Assembly (NCBI GenBank): GCA_005884745.1
Contig: VAZU01000178.1
Coordinates: 2,146 to 12,155 of the forward strand
From: Alphaproteobacteria bacterium
Lineage (GTDB): Bacteria > Pseudomonadota > Alphaproteobacteria > Rhizobiales > Xanthobacteraceae
DNA length: 10,010 bases
Direction: 5' to 3'
A program made the translations under genes and the position numbers. The notes below the pieces were generated by a model. The model saw only the letters and a list, made by a program, of their open reading frames with translations. It was not told the origin of the DNA and did no database searches. Below, one piece after another: positions 6,087-10,010 of the stretch. Positions within the stretch are counted from its first letter, which is position 1, and each line of letters begins with the position of its first letter.

Positions 6087-6170
6087 CACCCATGCGGTCG
6101 CGGCCTCCCGGTGGAAAGGGGCAAGCCGCGACGGTTCCGCTCGCCCGCCGCTAGCCGGATCGCGCTCCCC

Positions 6171-7016
6171 TCACCCGCCCGCGGCACTCGGGGCCGCGCG
6201 CCCGGCAAACGCCAAGCCGGGGTTCATGCTGTCGACCATCGAGCTCGGGATCAAAATCGTGGTGCCGCGCTCCTTCGTCGTTTCGTAGATGATGTTCATG
6301 GCGCGCAACTGCAGGGCCGCCGGATTCTCCGCATAGATTCGCGCCGCCTCGACGAACTTGCCGGCGATCTCGGCCTCGGCCGAGCCGAGGATCACGCGGG
6401 CCTGCTTCTCGCGCTCGGCCTGGGCCTGGCGCGACATCGCGTCCTGCAGCGCTTCCGGGATGGTCACATCGCGGATCTCCACGGAATTGATCGAGACGCC
6501 CCAATCGGCGGTCTTGCGCGCGATCTCCGCGCGCAGGAACTCGTCGGCCGCCTGGCGCTCGGACAACAGCGCGGCGAGCATCGAGGCGCCGATCATCTCG
6601 CGCAGCGAAGTCTGCGAGACGCGGTCGACCGCCTCGCGATAGTTGGTGATGTTGAGCGCCGCCTTCTGGGCATCGTGCACGTGCCAGAACACCCCCGCCT
6701 CGTCGTTGACCGGGACGGTGTCCCGCGTGAGCGCCTGCTCGGCGCTGAATGCGGTGGTCTGGATGCGCTGGTCGATGATCGCCGTGATGCTGTCGAGGAT
6801 GGGGACGATCCAGAACAATCCCGGCCCCTTCACCCCTTGCAGCCTGCCGGCGCGCAGGATGACGAAGCGCTCCCACGCGTTCGCCATCTTGAGCGACGCG
6901 AAAATGATGACCGCAAGCACGAAGCACCCCGCGGCCGCAACCGGCAGCCCGGCCGCAAGCAGCAACAGGCCGATCAGCACGGCGACGAGGGTCAGGAACA
7001 TCGTAATCGGGTTCAT
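6171..7016 (-). CDS. slipin (stomatin-like SPFH protein)
   Basis: Slipins are membrane-anchored SPFH-domain proteins that oligomerise at the inner membrane and are linked to membrane microdomains and protein quality control. The N-terminus has two close hydrophobic stretches (about 5-22 and 25-41), perhaps a re-entrant hairpin. The SPFH domain follows: WERFVILRAGRLQGVKGPGLFWIVP begins at about 48, then DQRIQTTAFSAEQALTRDTVPV (about 82-103) and INSVEIRDVTIPEALQDAMSRQ (about 176-197). The next segment, AQAEREKQARVILGSAEAEIA, is the helical oligomerisation part typical of slipins. At 281 residues the length is normal. ATG 7016 has GGAG 7 nt upstream. In many bacteria the partner is an NfeD-type membrane protease encoded next to the slipin; none is found on either side here. 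The gene is divergent from the RND exporter gene and upstream of, but well separated from, the SCO run. Confidence 0.92.
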   Translation of the reverse strand: MNPITMFLTLVAVLIGLLLLAAGLPVAAAGCFVLAVIIFASLKMANAWERFVILRAGRLQGVKGPGLFWIVPILDSITAIIDQRIQTTAFSAEQALTRDTVPVNDEAGVFWHVHDAQKAALNITNYREAVDRVSQTSLREMIGASMLAALLSERQAADEFLRAEIARKTADWGVSINSVEIRDVTIPEALQDAMSRQAQAEREKQARVILGSAEAEIAGKFVEAARIYAENPAALQLRAMNIIYETTKERGTTILIPSSMVDSMNPGLAFAGRAAPSAAGG

Positions 7017-7041
7017 GGGTGTTCTCCAATGGCGTGCCGGG

Positions 7042-7064
7042 CGGGATCGCGCCGGCGATTCCCG
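7042..7064 (-). promoter_or_regulatory. hairpin upstream of the slipin start
   Basis: CGGGATCGC (7042-7050) pairs with GCGATTCCCG (7055-7064) around a GCCG loop, giving nine base pairs with one bulged T at 7059. It starts 26 bp upstream of the slipin ATG and would fall in its 5' leader if transcription starts further out. It could be a leader stem or a dyad-symmetric protein site. No convincing promoter hexamers were found in 7017-7173 for either divergent gene. Confidence 0.3.
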
Positions 7065-7173
7065 AGCGCGACTCTAGGGGAACCATGTCCGGCCTTGGAG
7101 GGGCGGTCGGCGCGAAATTGTCCCGCCCTTTGCCGGCGGATGGCGCTCGCGACGTGCGCCGCGGACTGGAGCC

Positions 7174-9633
7174 GTGTTTCCCGATGCTGCATCCCCACCG
7201 GAGTTTCGCGGCGAGGTGGCGAGAATCGCCGCATTGACCTATGAAGCGTTGGCTAGCGGACAGTCCGGTCCGGCAAGGCCCGAGGGGGCGCCGTCATCGC
7301 GCCCGCGCGCGCTGCACCGGCTCGCGTGGGGGATCGAGCGGATCGGGCTGGTCGCGCTGCGGTTCCCGGTGCCCGCCGCGATCCTGGTCCTCGCGCTCTC
7401 GGTCGGCGCGGCGTTCGGGGTCGCGCGCATCAAGGTCGACGATTCGCTGAGCCAGCTGTTCCGCTCGGAAACTCCCGAGTTCAAGCAGTACGAGGAAGTA
7501 TCGCGGCGGTTTCCGTCGAGCGAGTTCGACGTGCTGCTCGTCGTCGAGGGCAAGGATCTGCTCGAGCGCGACTCGCTCGAAAAGCTGCGCGACCTCGTCA
7601 CCGACCTGCAGCTGATCGACGGGGTGCGCGGCCTGGTCTCGCTGTTCTCGGCGCGCCAGCCGCCGGAGAAGGGGCGGCTGCCCGCCGCGCTGTTCCCCGA
7701 GGAATTGCCGCAGGGCGCCGAATACGATGCGCTGATCGAGCGCGTGCGGTCGAACGAGATCATCCGCGGCAGGCTGTTGTCGGAGGACGGCGAGCTGGCG
7801 CTCGTCGTGCTCGCGCTCGATCCCGGCATCGTCGGGGGCAATGAGTTGCGGACCCTGATCGGCGAGATCCGCAAGACCATCGCCGAAGACCTCGCCGGTT
7901 CCGACCTCAGAGGCGAGCTCTCCGGCGTCCCGGTGATGCAGCTCGAGATCCGCAACGCGGTCGAGCGCGACCGGCTGGTCTACAACACGGTCGGATTCGT
8001 CGCGGGCTGCACGATCGCCATCCTGTTCTTCCGCCGCGTGTCGTTCATGATCATCGCGGCGGCTCCGCCGCTGCTCGCCATCCTGCTGGCGCTGGGCACG
8101 CTCGGCTGGCTCGGCTTCCGCCTGAACATGTTCCTGAACGTGATGACGCCGCTCATCATGGTGATCAGCTTCTCGGACAGCATGCAGCTGACCTACGGGG
8201 CGCGGGTGCGCATGCTGAGCTTCGGCGAAGACCGCTTCGAGGCGATGCGCAACGCCATCCTGATCATCGGGCCGGCATGCGTGCTGACCCACGCCACGGC
8301 GGGGCTTTCCTTCATCGCGCTGCTGTTCTCCAATTCCGACCTGATCCGCACCTTCGGGGAAGCCGGCCTCATCGCGACGATGATCGCGCTGATCGCGGTG
8401 CTGACCCTGGTGCCGGTGCTCGGCGTTCTGCTGCTGCGCAACGAGGCGAAATTCGTCGCCAAGGTCAGGGCATCGGACTTCGGCCTCGACCTGCTGCGCA
8501 GCTTCTGCGCCTGGATCGCCGCCCGGATGGTGAGCCGCCCGGGGCTCTACAGCCTGATCAGCCTGTCGATCGTCGGCGCCCTGGGTTACGTCTATGCGAA
8601 CCTCGAGCCGCGATACCGGCTCGCCGATCAGGTCCCGGACAAGCAGCAAGCCGTGGCGGCGAGCAGCCGGATCGACGCCAAGCTCACCGGCGCCAATCCG
8701 GTCGACGTGCTGATCGAGTTCCCCAAGGGCAAATCGCTTTACGACCCGGCGACGCTGGCGACCATCGCGGCCGTGCATGCGATCGTGGAGAAGCAGGCCG
8801 GCGTCGGCAACGTGCTCTCGCTGGAGACGCTGCGCCGCTGGCTCGCCGAACGGGCCGGCAGGTCGGACGTGGCCACGCTCAAGCAATACGTCGACATCCT
8901 GCCGGCGCATCTCGTGCGCCGGTTCATTGCCGCCGAGCAGGACGCCGTCGTGGTCTCCGGCCGCGTGCCCGACGTCGACGCGAGCCGGCTGCTGCCCGTG
9001 GTCGACGCACTCGACCGGGCATTGGACAAGGTGCGCGCCGAGCACCCGGGCTACAGCATCGCGGTCACCGGCCTCTCGGCGATCGCCGCGCGCAACAGCG
9101 CCAACATGATCGGCAAGCTCAACCGCGGCCTGACGGTCGAGATCGTCTTCGTCGCCGCCTTCATCGGGCTCGCCTTCCGCTCGCCCGTGACCATGCTGGT
9201 GAGCATCCTGCCGGGGGTGTTTCCGATTCTGGTTTCCGGGACCCTGCTGTGGGCGACGGGCCAGGGCCTGCAGTTCGCCAGCATCGTGGCGCTCACGGTG
9301 TCGTTCGGCCTCGGCTTGAGCGCGACCATCCATTTCCTCAACCGGTTGCGGCTCGAGGATCACCCCGACGAAGATCCGGCGATCGGCATCGAGCGGGCGA
9401 CCGTGCTGGTCGGCCCGGCCTTGATCTTGACCTCCGTGGTGCTCGCCTGCGGCTTGGCCGTGACGGTGTTTTCCGACCTGCCGTCGCTGCGGCTGTTCGG
9501 CTGGCTCAGCGCGTTCGCGATGATCACCGCGCTCGTCGCCGACCTGCTGATTCTGCGGCCGACCGCCATGTTCCTGTTGCGTTTGAGCCGGCGGGCGAAG
9601 GCGCGGTCGGCCCTGCCGAAGGCCGCGGAATGA
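7174..9633 (+). CDS. MMPL/RND superfamily exporter (COG1033-like)
   Basis: This is a large inner-membrane transporter with the duplicated RND plan: one helix, a large periplasmic loop, five more helices, then the same again. Approximate helices are 66-85, 270-288, 291-312, 320-336, 363-386 and 397-421 in the first half, and 455-474, 653-668, 672-694, 700-720, 744-765 and 774-803 in the second. The loops span about 86-269 and 475-652. The fourth helix carries Asp335 (VISFSDSMQLTYG), the expected proton-relay position. Its counterpart in helix ten is GLGLSATIHFLNR, where related exporters usually have acidic residues. The family exports lipids or other hydrophobic compounds; the substrate here is unknown. 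It does not resemble the hopanoid carrier HpnN closely. The start is provisional: GTG 7174 has GGAG only 2 nt away, GTG 7216 has GGAG 12 nt away, and the first 45 or so residues are non-conserved in appearance. No partner gene is adjacent. Confidence 0.88.
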   Translation: MFPDAASPPEFRGEVARIAALTYEALASGQSGPARPEGAPSSRPRALHRLAWGIERIGLVALRFPVPAAILVLALSVGAAFGVARIKVDDSLSQLFRSETPEFKQYEEVSRRFPSSEFDVLLVVEGKDLLERDSLEKLRDLVTDLQLIDGVRGLVSLFSARQPPEKGRLPAALFPEELPQGAEYDALIERVRSNEIIRGRLLSEDGELALVVLALDPGIVGGNELRTLIGEIRKTIAEDLAGSDLRGELSGVPVMQLEIRNAVERDRLVYNTVGFVAGCTIAILFFRRVSFMIIAAAPPLLAILLALGTLGWLGFRLNMFLNVMTPLIMVISFSDSMQLTYGARVRMLSFGEDRFEAMRNAILIIGPACVLTHATAGLSFIALLFSNSDLIRTFGEAGLIATMIALIAVLTLVPVLGVLLLRNEAKFVAKVRASDFGLDLLRSFCAWIAARMVSRPGLYSLISLSIVGALGYVYANLEPRYRLADQVPDKQQAVAASSRIDAKLTGANPVDVLIEFPKGKSLYDPATLATIAAVHAIVEKQAGVGNVLSLETLRRWLAERAGRSDVATLKQYVDILPAHLVRRFIAAEQDAVVVSGRVPDVDASRLLPVVDALDRALDKVRAEHPGYSIAVTGLSAIAARNSANMIGKLNRGLTVEIVFVAAFIGLAFRSPVTMLVSILPGVFPILVSGTLLWATGQGLQFASIVALTVSFGLGLSATIHFLNRLRLEDHPDEDPAIGIERATVLVGPALILTSVVLACGLAVTVFSDLPSLRLFGWLSAFAMITALVADLLILRPTAMFLLRLSRRAKARSALPKAAE

Positions 9634-9666
9634 CCGGGAAGCGCCCGAAACAGAGCGCCGGAAGCC

Positions 9667-10010
9667 TCAGCGGCGGGCGAGCGCGATCGAGACCGAGGTG
9701 ACGTCGGCTCCCGTAGGCCGGATCACGACCGATTGGCGGTTACCGTGGGTGGCCAGGCTCAGGCCGGCCGAGAAACCGGACCCCTGGGCATAGGCCTGGA
9801 TCTGGTTGCCGCTGGCGCGGCCGGAGACCGTGCCGTTGACGCCCCGGCTGGATTCGCTCCAGGTGCCGGTGATCGCGCCGCCCTGGGAGACCACGCTGCC
9901 GGCGAGATCGAAATTGTAGCTGTCGCTGGCGCAGCGGATGCTCAGCTGCACCGCCCGGCCGCCGCTGCCCACGTCGTACGCGGCCCGGCAACGGATGCGC
10001 TCGCTGGCGC
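9667..10010 (-). CDS. unrecognised, probably beta-rich protein, 3' part only
   Basis: The frame is open to the right edge of the window, so the N-terminus is missing and the GTG at 9972 is unlikely to be the true start. About 114 residues are visible. They have alternating polar and hydrophobic runs with many Gly, Ser, Asn and Thr residues: AVQLSIRCASDSYNFDLAGS, GAITGTWSESSRGVNGTVSG, then NQIQAYAQGSGFSAGLSLAT and VVIRPTGADVTSVSIALAR. This pattern suggests a beta-sandwich or small barrel of repeated strands, probably exported, and two Cys residues (one in RIRCRAAYD, one in SIRCASD) could form a disulfide. I cannot name a family, and the signal peptide, if any, is outside the window. It converges on the RND exporter gene with 33 bp between stop codons and no clear terminator. 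Confidence 0.7.
   Translation of the reverse strand, partial: ASERIRCRAAYDVGSGGRAVQLSIRCASDSYNFDLAGSVVSQGGAITGTWSESSRGVNGTVSGRASGNQIQAYAQGSGFSAGLSLATHGNRQSVVIRPTGADVTSVSIALARR

Noticed and set aside
5844..6089. An 81-codon minus-strand frame overlapping the 54-codon membrane protein gene
   Set aside because: Its product is Gly/Arg-rich with no hydrophobic segment; the overlapping frame encodes a clean membrane helix.
7085..7237. A possible 50-codon gene in the slipin-exporter gap
   Set aside because: There is an ATG at 7085 but no well-placed ribosome binding site, the product is not protein-like, and it overlaps the exporter start region.
6111..7244. A 377-codon plus-strand frame opposite the slipin gene
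   Set aside because: Slipin signatures are complete on the minus strand; this frame is Arg/Asp/His-rich and featureless.
7294..9363. A 689-codon open frame on the minus strand opposite the RND exporter
   Set aside because: Its composition (Asp, Gln, Glu, His, Arg heavy with no domain) is that of an antisense shadow of a GC-rich membrane protein gene.

Overview
The window is high-GC DNA with strong G/C bias at third codon positions. It reads as chromosome of an alphaproteobacterium, most likely Hyphomicrobiales (a Bradyrhizobiaceae/Xanthobacteraceae-like lineage). The grounds are an archaeal-type class I lysyl-tRNA synthetase, a PP_1105-type ATP-dependent DNA ligase, a DUF6460-like small membrane protein and a class 2 dihydroorotate dehydrogenase. 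The placement is from protein resemblance only; no rRNA or tRNA is present to confirm it.

Layout. Positions 1-1052 (+): the C-terminal part of the DNA ligase, overlapped at its end by a small DUF6460-like membrane protein. Positions 1056-2144 (-): pyrD, converging on the previous pair with only 3 bp between stop codons. Positions 2145-2325 are a divergent control region with a candidate pyrD promoter, a perfect 15-bp palindrome and a consensus -10 box facing the other way. That box serves a 58-codon gene of unknown function (2326-2502, +), which ends before a strong hairpin (2549-2567) facing lysK.

Positions 2598-6028 (-) are a same-strand run read right to left: a 54-codon single-span membrane protein, a SCO/SenC copper chaperone, a family 3 periplasmic solute-binding protein and lysK. 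A candidate promoter lies at 6058-6086. Between SCO and the binding protein is a GC-rich minisatellite-like segment; the binding protein's signal peptide is encoded in frame there but has no ATG, GTG or TTG start. Position 6171-7016 (-) is a slipin/stomatin (SPFH) gene, divergent from a large MMPL/RND-type exporter (7174-9633, +). The right edge holds the 3' part of an unrecognised, probably beta-rich protein (9667-10010, -).

Most of the window is housekeeping: pyrimidine synthesis, tRNA charging, copper delivery to cytochrome oxidase, DNA repair and envelope functions. I see no mobile element, CRISPR array, phage gene, toxin-antitoxin pair or defence system, and no convincing new multi-gene system. 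The points most worth a second look are the missing start codon and 21-bp repeat near 5092-5230, two small unassigned genes (2326-2502 and 5864-6028), the palindrome at 2206-2220, and the asymmetric loss of an acidic membrane residue in the RND exporter.
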